Positions 45,669 to 55,296 of a stretch of 64,000 bases of DNA are shown here, in pieces. The translations under genes and the position numbers were made by a program. The notes below the pieces were generated by a model. It saw only the letters and a program-made list of their open reading frames with translations. It ran no database searches and was not told where the DNA came from. Source of the stretch: Clostridium magnum DSM 2767 (GTDB taxonomy: Bacteria; Bacillota; Clostridia; Clostridiales; Clostridiaceae). Every line of letters starts with the position of its first letter. The stretch's first letter is position 1. Location: contig NZ_LWAE01000002.1 of the NCBI RefSeq assembly GCF_001623875.1, forward strand, positions 558,001 to 622,000, in the 5' to 3' direction.

Positions 45669-47633
45669 ATGGATAGAAAACTTGCAAAGCCATCTACATC
45701 TCACTTAAATAGGCTCAAATTAGAGAAGCAGGATTCTAAACTTGGTTTAAAGCATGGCACTGAGGAACTTAACAAGAAAAGAGAATTAGCTAGAAAGCAG
45801 GCTCAAGAAAAGATAAAGGCTAGAACTTTGGCTAAAAAGCAGCAAATAATTGAGAGAATAGCTACTGCTACTGAACAGCTAGCGGCAGGAATTGAACAAG
45901 CTGGATCAGCTTCAAAAGAACTTGGTGCTACTATGGCTCAAATAGCTGTAGGTGCTGAGCAGGCATCTTCAGCAGCGGAACAATCAAGGACTGCTATTAA
46001 TCAAATAGACAAGGCTGCAGTTACTGCGGAAAAGATAACAAAAGAATTCTTTAAAAAGGTAAATGAGGCGCAGACACTTATTAGAGCTACTTCTGTGGAT
46101 GTAGAGCTAATGGTAGGCACAATAAAAGAAGCTTCTGATACGAATCTGGAGTCCGTTAAGCTAATAACAGAACTAGAAAGGCAGTCTAGTGAGATTGGAG
46201 ACATTGTTCAAGCAGTGGTAAGGATAGCAGACCAAACTAATCTATTAGCTTTGAATGCTGCTATAGAAGCAGCAAGGGCTGGAGAGCATGGTAGAGGCTT
46301 TGCAGTAGTAGCCGATGAAGTTAGAAATCTCGCAGAAATATCAGAAAAATCTGCTCAGAATATTAGAGAATTAGTGAATGAAATACAAAAAAACGTAAAA
46401 GTAGTAGTAAGTGATATAGAAAAAGCAGGAAACGCAGGTAATGAAGAAGTTGAAAAATCAAAGAAAATTACTGAAAACTTGATAAAGATTGAAGAGGATA
46501 TGCTTATAGTTCAACAGAGAGTAAGTGAAATTTCTCAAAGTTCAGTAGAATCTACCACTGGTGCAGCAGAGTTCCTTTCAATGGCTGAGCAGATTGCTGC
46601 AGCGGCACAGCAGCAATCTGGTGCAGCAGAGGAAGTGGATAAATCAATAGAAGAACAAAACAGAGCCTTTGAGGAATTGAATTTTGCAGCCTCTGAGATT
46701 TCTCAAATGTCTGAGGATCTAAGGATGTCAACGGATACACAAAAATACTCGGAAATACTTGCAGCATCTGCAGAGGAGCTTTCTGCAAATGTGGAGGAGG
46801 CAAATTCAGTTTCTACTCAAATAATGGAGGCCATACAGCAGGTAGCTGAAGGAGCTGAAATACAAGGTCAACTTACAGATAAGGCATCCTCTGTTTCAGA
46901 GCGTTTAGCAGCAGCAGCAGTTCAAATAAATGAAATGTCTAGCCAATCCAGTGAAAAAGTTACTGAGCTTCAAAGTTTGATTGACAGCAATAAGGCAGGC
47001 GTAGATGAGATGGTAATGGGAATATCTTCCTCAGCACAAGCAAGCATCATCTCAGCAAAAAATATTAAGCAGTTAGAGGAAACCACAAGAAAGATAGATA
47101 AGATTGTAGATGCAATAGTAAATGTTACTATTCAAACAAACATGTTAGCTGTTAATGGTTCCATAGAAGCAGCTAGAGCAGGTGAGTTTGGAAGAGGATT
47201 TTCCGTAGTAGCAGGGGATATAAGAACGCTAGCAAATGAATCTGCTGAAAATACAGATAAAATAAAAGATTTAGTAAGAGCAATACAAGGGCAAATACTA
47301 GCAGTAGCCACAGATATAGAAGGTTCTAGTAGAAAATCCTTTTCAGAAGTAGAAAAAGCTAAAAAAATTACGGATAACCTAAATTTAGTTCAGGATAGTA
47401 TGCTGGAAATCTTAAATGGAGTTGGAGAAATATTAAAAAAATCAGAAGAATACATGATTGCCCTAGAACAGGCAAGAAAAGGAGTAGAACAGATTGCAGC
47501 TGCAGCGCAAGAGTCAGCGAGTGCTACTGAGGAAGCTAGTAATGTGGCTGCAGAACAGTCAGTTGGAATGCAGCAGCTTGCAGAAGCTATAGAAGAAGTA
47601 TCTGGAATTGCAGATGAATTACAAAATATGTAG
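45669..47633 (+). CDS. Soluble chemoreceptor with two signalling tips
   Basis: A 654-residue protein without membrane segments. Unusually, it contains two receptor hairpin tips. The first, about 185-225, is canonical ([37 protein letters not shown]). The second, about 486-525, is a variant ([38 protein letters not shown]). Each tip is flanked by its own helices, so the chain could fold as two consecutive hairpins. The N-terminal 55 residues are lysine-rich and contain no sensor fold. The triple-CheW protein is encoded 18 bp downstream and may bridge the extra tips. A GGAGGG site precedes the ATG. Confidence 0.92.
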   Translation: MDRKLAKPSTSHLNRLKLEKQDSKLGLKHGTEELNKKRELARKQAQEKIKARTLAKKQQIIERIATATEQLAAGIEQAGSASKELGATMAQIAVGAEQASSAAEQSRTAINQIDKAAVTAEKITKEFFKKVNEAQTLIRATSVDVELMVGTIKEASDTNLESVKLITELERQSSEIGDIVQAVVRIADQTNLLALNAAIEAARAGEHGRGFAVVADEVRNLAEISEKSAQNIRELVNEIQKNVKVVVSDIEKAGNAGNEEVEKSKKITENLIKIEEDMLIVQQRVSEISQSSVESTTGAAEFLSMAEQIAAAAQQQSGAAEEVDKSIEEQNRAFEELNFAASEISQMSEDLRMSTDTQKYSEILAASAEELSANVEEANSVSTQIMEAIQQVAEGAEIQGQLTDKASSVSERLAAAAVQINEMSSQSSEKVTELQSLIDSNKAGVDEMVMGISSSAQASIISAKNIKQLEETTRKIDKIVDAIVNVTIQTNMLAVNGSIEAARAGEFGRGFSVVAGDIRTLANESAENTDKIKDLVRAIQGQILAVATDIEGSSRKSFSEVEKAKKITDNLNLVQDSMLEILNGVGEILKKSEEYMIALEQARKGVEQIAAAAQESASATEEASNVAAEQSVGMQQLAEAIEEVSGIADELQNM

Positions 47634-47651
47634 TGAAAGGGGCTAATAATA

Positions 47652-49124
47652 ATGACTTATCTGGAAATTACTTCAGACCTAGCAGAGAGACAATTAGTTA
47701 CTTTTCATATCGGAAATGATGAATTTGGTGCTGATATAATGAATGTAAAGGCAATAGTCAGAGTATCTGAGATAACAAAGGTGCCTAATTCACCACATTA
47801 TGTAGAAGGAGTATGTAATTTAAGAGGCAGTGTGCTTCCTGTTATTGATGCCACAGCTAGACTTAATGTGAGAAAAATAGATAAAGAGAGAGAGAAGGAC
47901 AGTAGGATACTTGTAGTTGATATAAATGGAAAGACAACAGGAGTCATCGTGGACAAGGTTTCGGAAGTAATGAGAATTAGTACAACAGAAATTGAAGAAA
48001 CACCTAGTATAATGAAAAATGCAAATATGGATTATTTAAGCGGAATAGTAAAGCTCAATAATGGTAAGAGATTGATTATGCTTCTTGATTTGATGAAGGT
48101 TCTAGATATAGAAGAAATAGAGGGTTTTAACTTATTTGAGAATGAAGCTACATTAAAAAATAAAAATTCATCTTCTGAAATAGAGAAGATAAAGGAGGAG
48201 CAATTGGTTTCCTTTATCATAGATAAAGAAGAATATGGATTAGATATAATGCAGGTGAAGGAAATTATAAGAGTGTCTGAAATTGTCAAGGTGCCTAATT
48301 TGGGAGAATACATAGAGGGAGTAGTATCCTTAAGGGATAGCATACTGCCAATTTTAGATTTAAGAAAATATTTTTGTATGGAAGATGTACAAGTAACAGA
48401 CCGCACTAGAATACTTGTAGTTGATATTGGAGAATTCACCTGTGGTCTGATGGTAGATAAGGTATCTGAAGTTCTTCGGATATCTAGAGATGTAATACAG
48501 TCTCCACCAAACATGTTTTCAAAAGATCAAGGAGATCAACTAAAGGGCATTGCTAAGTTAGAGGATGGAAAGAGATTAATTTTGTTATTAGATCCAGTAA
48601 AACTGGTGGAAAGTGACAAACTGCTTGATGTAGAGAAATTACGAAAAAATAGTTATGAACAGGAAACAAAGAGTATAGAAAAGCAATTAATGGATGATGA
48701 GCAGGTTGTAACCTTCAAGCTTGCAAATGAGGAATTCGCTGTGAAGATAAATTATGTTCAAGAAATAAACAGAATGACAAAAATAACTAAGGTTCCAAGA
48801 GCGCCATATTTTATAGATGGAATAGTAAACTTAAGAGGAAATATAATACCAGTAATGGATCTTAGAAAGTTGTTTAACTTACCAGAGAAAGAAATAACAG
48901 ACTCCAATAGAATAATTATTGTTGACTTACAAAATAAAAAAACAGGAATAATAGTTGACTCAGTAACAGAGGTTTTAAGATTTGGGAAAAAACTAATTGA
49001 ACTTCCTCCGGATATACTATGTGATGATATTGATAAAAAGTATATAGAGGGGATAGGTAAGCTAAGCGATGGGAATAGAATGATTGTAATTTTAAATTTA
49101 AATAAAGTGATTCAATTTCATTGA
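47652..49124 (+). CDS. Triple-CheW scaffold protein
   Basis: Three CheW domains in one chain of 490 residues: about 12-150, 185-320 and 355-490. Each has the start pattern QLVTF or QVVTF, then VSEITKVPNSPHYVEGV, VSEIVKVPNLGEYIEGV or MTKITKVPRAPYFIDGI, and a GV/GL/GI-IVDKVSEV-type strand. Single CheW links receptor tips to CheA; three domains in a row could crosslink several receptors or CheA molecules in one ring. It is the only CheW-only protein of the second cluster. Confidence 0.93.
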   Translation: MTYLEITSDLAERQLVTFHIGNDEFGADIMNVKAIVRVSEITKVPNSPHYVEGVCNLRGSVLPVIDATARLNVRKIDKEREKDSRILVVDINGKTTGVIVDKVSEVMRISTTEIEETPSIMKNANMDYLSGIVKLNNGKRLIMLLDLMKVLDIEEIEGFNLFENEATLKNKNSSSEIEKIKEEQLVSFIIDKEEYGLDIMQVKEIIRVSEIVKVPNLGEYIEGVVSLRDSILPILDLRKYFCMEDVQVTDRTRILVVDIGEFTCGLMVDKVSEVLRISRDVIQSPPNMFSKDQGDQLKGIAKLEDGKRLILLLDPVKLVESDKLLDVEKLRKNSYEQETKSIEKQLMDDEQVVTFKLANEEFAVKINYVQEINRMTKITKVPRAPYFIDGIVNLRGNIIPVMDLRKLFNLPEKEITDSNRIIIVDLQNKKTGIIVDSVTEVLRFGKKLIELPPDILCDDIDKKYIEGIGKLSDGNRMIVILNLNKVIQFH

Positions 49125-49227
49125 AGGTATTAGAATAAAGGTGAAATTGGTAGAATGGACAATGTAAGGACAACGTTAGTCATATTAACTTTTTTTATAT
49201 TTTTCATTGTAAAAAGGGTGATTAGTA

Positions 49228-50310
49228 TTGTTGAAAAAAATTAAGGTTTTAATAGTTGATGATTCAGCTTTAATGAGAAGATTAATAAGAGAAATATTAC
49301 AGACTGAAAGATCCATAGAGGTTATCGGAACAGCTAGGGATGGAGCTGATGCTATAGAAAAGGTCCGACAACTTAAACCAGATGTAATTACTATGGACAT
49401 TAATATGCCAATAATGGACGGTCTGACTTCAATGCAGTATATTCTGGATGAATTCCCAGAAATACAAGTGATTATACTAAGTTCTCTTACTGAAGAGGGA
49501 AAATTGATAACTCTAGAAGCTTTAGAACTAGGTGCATTTGACTATATAGCAAAACCTTCTGGTACTGTATCTATTAACCTACATGTTATTGGGAGAGAAA
49601 TAATAGAAAAGATAACAGCTGCCTATAAATATTCTAGAAAAAATAGAATGAAAAAAAAAGCTGTTGAAAATAAGAAAAACAAGGTTTTTCTCATAGGTAA
49701 AAAAACTACTTCAGCAAGGGTATCAACTAATGTATCAAAGGTGGTAGTAATAGGTATCTCTACAGGTGGACCTAAAACTCTTATGGAAATACTACCCGAT
49801 ATCCCTGAGGACCTAAATGCAGCTATTATAGTCATTCAGCATATGCCTCCTAGTTTTACCAGTACCTTTGTAAAGAGAATAGATGCTGCAAGTCCTTTTA
49901 GTTTCAAGGAAGCACAGGCTGGAGATGTTATTGCAAATAGAAGAGGCTTTCTTGCACCTGGAGGGTTTCAATTGCTGGTAAGACAGAGTAAATATAAGGG
50001 CGAATATATGATAAGGCTTACAAAGTCTCCCAGCACTCTCTTTATGCCTTCTGTTGATGTTACTATGGACTCAGTACTTGAATGTTTTGGAGGAAAAAAC
50101 ACTATCGGAGTACTTATGACAGGTATGGGAGATGATGGAGCCAACTCCATGGTTAGGATACGGAAGGCTGGAGGTATAACTATCGCACAGGATGAAGCTA
50201 CTTCAGTAGTATTTGGGATGCCAAGAGAGGCTATTGAAAGAGGTGGAGCGGAAATAGTAGTACCTTCTTATAGGATTCCTGAAGAAATAATAAAAGCTAT
50301 AAAAAGGTAA
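49228..50310 (+). CDS. cheB: Receptor methylesterase CheB, second che cluster
   Basis: Receiver (DD at 10-11, phospho-Asp in TMDINMPIMDG) plus methylesterase with Ser in GISTGGPKTL, His in VIQHMPPSFT and Asp in MTGMGDDGA. 360 residues, normal length. The start is one of two adjacent TTG codons (49228 or 49231) after AAGGGTGAT. About a third identical by eye to the cheB at 37464 outside the motifs, so it is a separate lineage rather than a recent duplicate. Confidence 0.93.
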   Translation: MLKKIKVLIVDDSALMRRLIREILQTERSIEVIGTARDGADAIEKVRQLKPDVITMDINMPIMDGLTSMQYILDEFPEIQVIILSSLTEEGKLITLEALELGAFDYIAKPSGTVSINLHVIGREIIEKITAAYKYSRKNRMKKKAVENKKNKVFLIGKKTTSARVSTNVSKVVVIGISTGGPKTLMEILPDIPEDLNAAIIVIQHMPPSFTSTFVKRIDAASPFSFKEAQAGDVIANRRGFLAPGGFQLLVRQSKYKGEYMIRLTKSPSTLFMPSVDVTMDSVLECFGGKNTIGVLMTGMGDDGANSMVRIRKAGGITIAQDEATSVVFGMPREAIERGGAEIVVPSYRIPEEIIKAIKR

Positions 50311-50387
50311 TGAAATAAAAATATAGCATTTTAAAGGTTGTGTAACGTTGGGAAGTGCGATTAGATAGATTGTGGAGTGATGAAATA

Positions 50388-51212
50388 ATGCTAACTGATG
50401 ACCTATATAAAAAATACGTAGGATATGTTTTCAATAAAACTGGTCTATGTTATGAACTAAATAAGAAATATTTTGTGGTAAAGAGAATAGAAGATCGTAT
50501 GGCGAGTTTAGGTATAAAGGATTTTAAAGAGTACTATGGGTTGATAAAGTTTTCTGAAGATCAAACAGAATTTTATAAGTTAATCAATGACTTAACGATA
50601 AACGAAACTTATTTCTTTAGAGAGTTTCCTCAACTTCAGAATTTTGCAGAGGACATTCTGCCTTTGGTAGTTAAGAAAAAACAGGAAGAAGGGGATTACA
50701 ACTTAAGGCTGTGGAGTGCAGCCTGCTCCAGTGGAGAAGAGCCTTATACACTAGCTATTATACTATCAGAAATGCTTGAATGTCCTCAAAAATGGAATAT
50801 AGAAATTACTGCTTCAGATATAAATACAGAAGTTTTAGAAACAGCTAAGATCGGGAGTTATGAGGAAAGGTCTATAAGAGAAGTGCCTCTAGAATATCTT
50901 TCTAGGTATTTTAATATAAGAGATGGCAAATATAAGATAAACTCAAAGATTAGTAGGATGGTCGAATTTAAAAGAATAAATTTATTTGATCTTAAAAAGA
51001 TGAAAAGTATGGATAACTATGATTTTATATTTTGTAGAAATGCTCTTATTTATTTTAGTAATAAGTCCAGAGAAATAGTTGTGAATAGTTTTTATAACAG
51101 CTTAAACAGAGGAGGCTTTATATTTCTTGGGCATTCTGAATCAATAGGCAGAGTATCTTCTGCCTTTAGAGCAGAAAAGATAGGTGGTATTATAGTACAT
51201 TCAAAGTATTAA
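50388..51212 (+). CDS. cheR: Chemoreceptor methyltransferase CheR, second che cluster
   Basis: N-terminal helical domain, then the SAM-binding core LTINETYFFREFP, RLWSAACSSGEEPYTLAI, TASDINTEVL and FIFCRNALIYFS. The ATG at 50388 gives 274 residues, close to the family length, with GGAGTGA upstream; the in-frame GTG at 50355 would add eleven residues. It lies between cheB and cheA. Substrates would be the two-tip receptor and perhaps others. Confidence 0.93.
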   Translation: MLTDDLYKKYVGYVFNKTGLCYELNKKYFVVKRIEDRMASLGIKDFKEYYGLIKFSEDQTEFYKLINDLTINETYFFREFPQLQNFAEDILPLVVKKKQEEGDYNLRLWSAACSSGEEPYTLAIILSEMLECPQKWNIEITASDINTEVLETAKIGSYEERSIREVPLEYLSRYFNIRDGKYKINSKISRMVEFKRINLFDLKKMKSMDNYDFIFCRNALIYFSNKSREIVVNSFYNSLNRGGFIFLGHSESIGRVSSAFRAEKIGGIIVHSKY

Positions 51213-51284
51213 GAGTAGGATTGATATTTTCAAGGAGATTGGTATTTACAGGGAATAAGCTTCTATGAAAAGGGCGTGAAAAAT

Positions 51285-53153
51285 ATGGTTTATGTATTTG
51301 AGAATGAAGATTTAAAGATATTGGATTTATATATTAATGACGCTGAAGAGTGTTTAGGTATACTGGAAAAGGAACTTCTTAAATTAGAAATAGATTTAAA
51401 TAATATAGACTTATTAAATGATATATTAAGAAGGATTCATATTATAAAAGGAGGAGCTTCTTTCTTGGGTGTTATAATTATTAGAAAGCTAACTTATGCT
51501 ATTGAACAGGTGTTAGAAAATCTTAAGAGTAAGATGGTGGAGATGAGTACTAGTCTCATGGATGACCTAATAAAAGGAATAGATTTATTAGGTAGTTTCA
51601 TTTATGATATACAAGAAAAATTAAAAGAAGTTCTTCTTATAGATAATAAGGATAAATTTGAAGTAAGCTTAAAGGATGATGAGGATTCAAAGGATCTAAT
51701 TAAAAGGTTACAAGAAATTATAGAAAGAAAAGAGCAAGATATAGAAGTACTGCAGGAAAACTATTTTGAAGACAATGGAGATAATATCAGTGATATATAT
51801 AGTAAAGGTAAAGTGGATGAAATATACGGTATAGATATGACAGCTGATTTGGTGAGCATTGAAACTTATAGATCTACTAAAAAGCCTTCTGTAGGTGAGC
51901 ATAATAATACTAATAAAAATTCAACAACTAATAGTACAAACCCAAAGAGCAATATCAGAAAGGATAATGATCGAAAAAGTATAAGGGTAAGTCAGGAAAA
52001 GCTTGATAATATGATGAATATGATTGCAGAACTTATGGTAACAAAAAATGCTTTTATGCATATATCAAAGAAAATAGACATTGATTACAGTATTCCTAAA
52101 CTTTCAAAAGAAATAAAGGAAGTGGGAGCCTCAGTAAGTAGAATATCCAATGAATTGCAGAACACTATTATGTCCATAAGAATGGTACAAGTAAAGTCTA
52201 TATTTCAGAAGATGCCGAGAGTAATAAGAGATGTATGTCAGACTACTAACAAAAAAATAAACTTAATAACTGAAGGAGAAAATACGGAAATTGATAAGAC
52301 TATAATAGAAAAAATAAGTGATCCTTTGGTACATATTATAAGAAATTCGGCAGATCATGGCATTGAAAGCTGCAGCAGTAGAATAGAAAAGGGGAAAAGT
52401 GAACAGGGAACTATCTATTTAAGAGCTTACAATAAGAATAAGCATGTATATATCGAAATTGAGGATGATGGTAAGGGAATTGATCCTGAACAAATCAAAA
52501 TAAGTGCTGTAGATAAAGCTCTCCTTGAGGCTAGCGATGCAGAAAAAATGAATAAAAATCAGCTGCTAGATTTAGTATTTTTACCTGGATTCAGCACTTC
52601 TCAAAAAGTTACGGAAATATCAGGCAGAGGTGTGGGTATGGATGTTGTTAAAAGCAATATAGCGGATATTAATGGTGCGGTATATCTTGATAGTGAAGTT
52701 GGTAAGGGAACAAAAGTAACAATACAGCTGCCACTTACTCTTGCTGTGTCTAGAGGATTACTTATAGAAAGTTCAACAGAACAGTATATTTTGCCAATTG
52801 AAAACGTAGTTGAAACTGTGAAGATACCTGCAAAAAATATATACGAATTTAGTGGAAAATATTTTACTTACCTTCGTGGAGAAGTAGTGGCAGTAGACTG
52901 GTTAAGAAAAATTCTTGTTTTAGATGGATTTAATGAGGATTTAGAGGAATTAAATACAGTTATAATTTCTAATGGTGTTGATAAAATGGGAATTATTGTA
53001 GATAAGTTTATAAATGAGCAAGAGTTTATAGTAAAACCTTTAGTTGACTATTTGGCCTCTATACCAGGGATTTCAGGTTCAACTTTACTTGGAAATGGTC
53101 AGGTGGTAATTATTCTAAACGCGGGAGATATTATAAAATTAGCTGGTAGATAA
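51285..53153 (+). CDS. cheA: Chemotaxis histidine kinase CheA without P2 domain, second che cluster
   Basis: Hpt domain with phospho-His in RRIHIIKGGASFLG (about residue 52). Then a long, low-complexity linker (about 105-220; rich in N, S, T and K) where the CheY-binding P2 domain would normally be. P3 dimerisation (RVSQEKLDNMMNMIAELMVT), an ATPase domain (RNSADHGIE, DDGKGID, SGRGVGMDVV) and a CheW-like domain from about 475 are intact. The missing P2 is interesting because the next gene encodes an Hpt-P2-like protein. ATG at 51285 is preferred to GTG at 51276. Confidence 0.93.
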   Translation: MVYVFENEDLKILDLYINDAEECLGILEKELLKLEIDLNNIDLLNDILRRIHIIKGGASFLGVIIIRKLTYAIEQVLENLKSKMVEMSTSLMDDLIKGIDLLGSFIYDIQEKLKEVLLIDNKDKFEVSLKDDEDSKDLIKRLQEIIERKEQDIEVLQENYFEDNGDNISDIYSKGKVDEIYGIDMTADLVSIETYRSTKKPSVGEHNNTNKNSTTNSTNPKSNIRKDNDRKSIRVSQEKLDNMMNMIAELMVTKNAFMHISKKIDIDYSIPKLSKEIKEVGASVSRISNELQNTIMSIRMVQVKSIFQKMPRVIRDVCQTTNKKINLITEGENTEIDKTIIEKISDPLVHIIRNSADHGIESCSSRIEKGKSEQGTIYLRAYNKNKHVYIEIEDDGKGIDPEQIKISAVDKALLEASDAEKMNKNQLLDLVFLPGFSTSQKVTEISGRGVGMDVVKSNIADINGAVYLDSEVGKGTKVTIQLPLTLAVSRGLLIESSTEQYILPIENVVETVKIPAKNIYEFSGKYFTYLRGEVVAVDWLRKILVLDGFNEDLEELNTVIISNGVDKMGIIVDKFINEQEFIVKPLVDYLASIPGISGSTLLGNGQVVIILNAGDIIKLAGR

Positions 53154-53177
53154 GAATTAAAAAGCAGCCTGAATTAA

Positions 53178-53207
53178 GAAACCGAGTTTATTGTCAAACT
53201 TTCGGTT
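53178..53207 (+). repeat. Weak hairpin between cheA and the Hpt-STAS gene
   Basis: GAAACCGAGTTT and AAACTTTCGGTT can pair with a bulge. There is no clear T-run. It may be an attenuator or processing site; evidence is weak. Confidence 0.3.
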
Positions 53208-53232
53208 ACTAAATAAGAAGTAGGTGATAAAA

Positions 53233-54648
53233 ATGAGCAACTTACTAGATGTTTTTTTTGAAGAAACAGGTGAACTTTTAGAGAAAGCAGAAGAACACTT
53301 GGTGGAAATTGAAAAATCGTATTCTGACGAAGGTCTTAATGGACTTTTTAGATGTATTCATTCAATTAAAGGTAGTTCCGCTACTCTAGATTTTAGGGAA
53401 ATTGCAACCTTGTCCCATAAGTTAGAGGATATTTTAAACTATGTACGTGATGGAAAACTTGAATTTGATAAGGAAATACTAGACATTTCCTTTAGGGTTG
53501 TAGATGAAATCATAGTTTTATTTAATCTACATAGAGAAAGTTACGGGGAAGAAATAGATGAGGCCACAACTGAAAAACTAGAGGGTATTAAAATACTGCT
53601 GGATAACATAATAAGTAGAATTACATCAAATGGTGATAGGGAAGTGGTTACTCTTGAAAAGGAAAACAGTAATAGGATATATGGAGAAAAAATTACTTTA
53701 GAAGAAGGTGCAAATTCATATTTTATTAGAATTATGCTGGACACTGAAGATCTGATGCAAAGCATTACTAGATTTATAATAGTAAATACAATGAATGAAA
53801 TAGGCAAGGTTGTGTATTCTAACCCTCCTATGAGATTTATGCTGTCTTCTGAAAGTAGTAGCTTAATTGAGAAATATGAATGTATATTTAATACAGAATT
53901 AGATGCTGAAATGGTATATAACAAAATCGACGTTCCATATGTAAAGAGAATAAGTATAGTGAACATAAGGGATGAATATCTAGAAAAGTTAGAGTTTAGA
54001 TTGTCTTCTGAAGAGGTAGATTTATTAATAGGTGTACTTACCTGCTTTTATAGACTTAAAAATTATTTTACACAAAAACAGAATTATATTGAAGAAAAGC
54101 GAGAGATAACCGATCTTTACGGAGAAGTTAAAAAAGTATTAAATTTAACAGGCATAGATATGAGAATTCATACATTTATAAAAGAAATTGGCATATTCTT
54201 AAGTTTATTACTATCTGATGTAATTCTACCAAATGCAAATAACTTTATAAAACTGTCAAATAATGTCGATAGCCTGTATCTATCTATGATAGAAAGACTA
54301 TACCAAGTCTTTAAAAATAAGTTAATTTTTAAGTATGTTGAGCTAAATGCCGATGGAAGAAATATTGAAAGATTTGAGGATTTAGTAAATAGAATTCCTA
54401 GAAATATATTCAAATATGTAGCTGTTGATATTAGTAAAATAAAAATACTAGAATATGATGAGCTTAAGAAGTTAATAGAAGTCTATAAAAGGTTTAATGA
54501 AGAAGGAATTGTACTGTATTTAATAAATGGTGGTAGTCACAGAAAAAGATTATATAATATTATAGAGTCGATTAATATTATTGCAGATATAAAGCAGTAT
54601 AGCAATGAAAGCGAGGCAGTATTATATAATGATTTCATTTTAAAATAA
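53233..54648 (+). CDS. Kinase-less CheA-like protein: Hpt, P2-like and STAS-like domains
   Basis: An N-terminal Hpt domain (1-115) has the phospho-His in RCIHSIKGSSATLD (about residue 43). A segment near 155-235 (YFIRIMLDTEDLMQSITRF, then NEIGKVVYSNPP) resembles the P2 domain of CheA. A helical middle follows. The last 85 residues (FKYVAVDISKIKILEYDELK, then EEGIVLYLINGG) look like a STAS domain. There is no ATPase domain, so it cannot phosphorylate itself and must receive phosphate from CheA. It may relay signal from the P2-less CheA to the receiver at 54665. The STAS reading is tentative. ATG at 53233 follows AGGTGAT. Confidence 0.75.
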   Translation: MSNLLDVFFEETGELLEKAEEHLVEIEKSYSDEGLNGLFRCIHSIKGSSATLDFREIATLSHKLEDILNYVRDGKLEFDKEILDISFRVVDEIIVLFNLHRESYGEEIDEATTEKLEGIKILLDNIISRITSNGDREVVTLEKENSNRIYGEKITLEEGANSYFIRIMLDTEDLMQSITRFIIVNTMNEIGKVVYSNPPMRFMLSSESSSLIEKYECIFNTELDAEMVYNKIDVPYVKRISIVNIRDEYLEKLEFRLSSEEVDLLIGVLTCFYRLKNYFTQKQNYIEEKREITDLYGEVKKVLNLTGIDMRIHTFIKEIGIFLSLLLSDVILPNANNFIKLSNNVDSLYLSMIERLYQVFKNKLIFKYVELNADGRNIERFEDLVNRIPRNIFKYVAVDISKIKILEYDELKKLIEVYKRFNEEGIVLYLINGGSHRKRLYNIIESINIIADIKQYSNESEAVLYNDFILK

Positions 54649-54664
54649 AAGGAGGTGATAATCT

Positions 54665-55075
54665 ATGAAGGAGAGTTACAAAATATTGATAGTAGATGAT
54701 GAAGAAGGAGTACTTACTTCTTTAGGAAAAAGATTAATTCTAGAGGGATACAGCGTAGACACCTACAGTGACTCCTTAAATGCGTTAGAGAAGTTTAAAG
54801 AGGAAAAGTATCATATAGCTATTATAGATATTGTAATGCCTAATATCGATGGAATTTATCTGTTGAAAGAGATCAAAGCATATGATGCACTCACCCAAGT
54901 GATAATGGTTACAGGGCAACCTACTATGAATACTACTATACAAGCTTTAGAACTTGGAGCAAATGACTACATACTTAAACCCTTTAAAAGTATCGATTAT
55001 GTGGTGGAAGTTGTAGGATTTTCTGTTGGCAAGTTAGAAAGATGGAAGGAGTCGATGAGAAATATGATAGTCTAA
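54665..55075 (+). CDS. CheY-like response regulator, second che cluster
   Basis: Receiver domain with DDEE at 11-14, phospho-Asp in IIDIVMPNIDG, Thr in MVTGQPT and Lys in YILKPFKS. The remaining 20 residues form a helix without a DNA-binding or enzyme output. The receiver resembles those of AtoC/NtrC-type regulators more than CheY, but the output is absent. AAAGGAGGTGAT precedes the ATG. Last intact gene of the second cluster. Confidence 0.9.
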   Translation: MKESYKILIVDDEEGVLTSLGKRLILEGYSVDTYSDSLNALEKFKEEKYHIAIIDIVMPNIDGIYLLKEIKAYDALTQVIMVTGQPTMNTTIQALELGANDYILKPFKSIDYVVEVVGFSVGKLERWKESMRNMIV

Positions 55076-55296
55076 ACTTTTGATTAAAGTTATATTTCAA
55101 CTTAGGTTCCAAACGTACCATTAAAACTATCAACAGTCAACAAACTTTCCATCTCTTTCATACTGAATGTCTGCATTTAAAAACTACAGTAAATGTCGAA
55201 GGAATGATAATGCTTATAAGGAAAAATATATAAAAATAAAGGAATATTAAAATTAATGTAGAACTATACTGTATGAAAAAGAAAGGAAGGGGTAAA

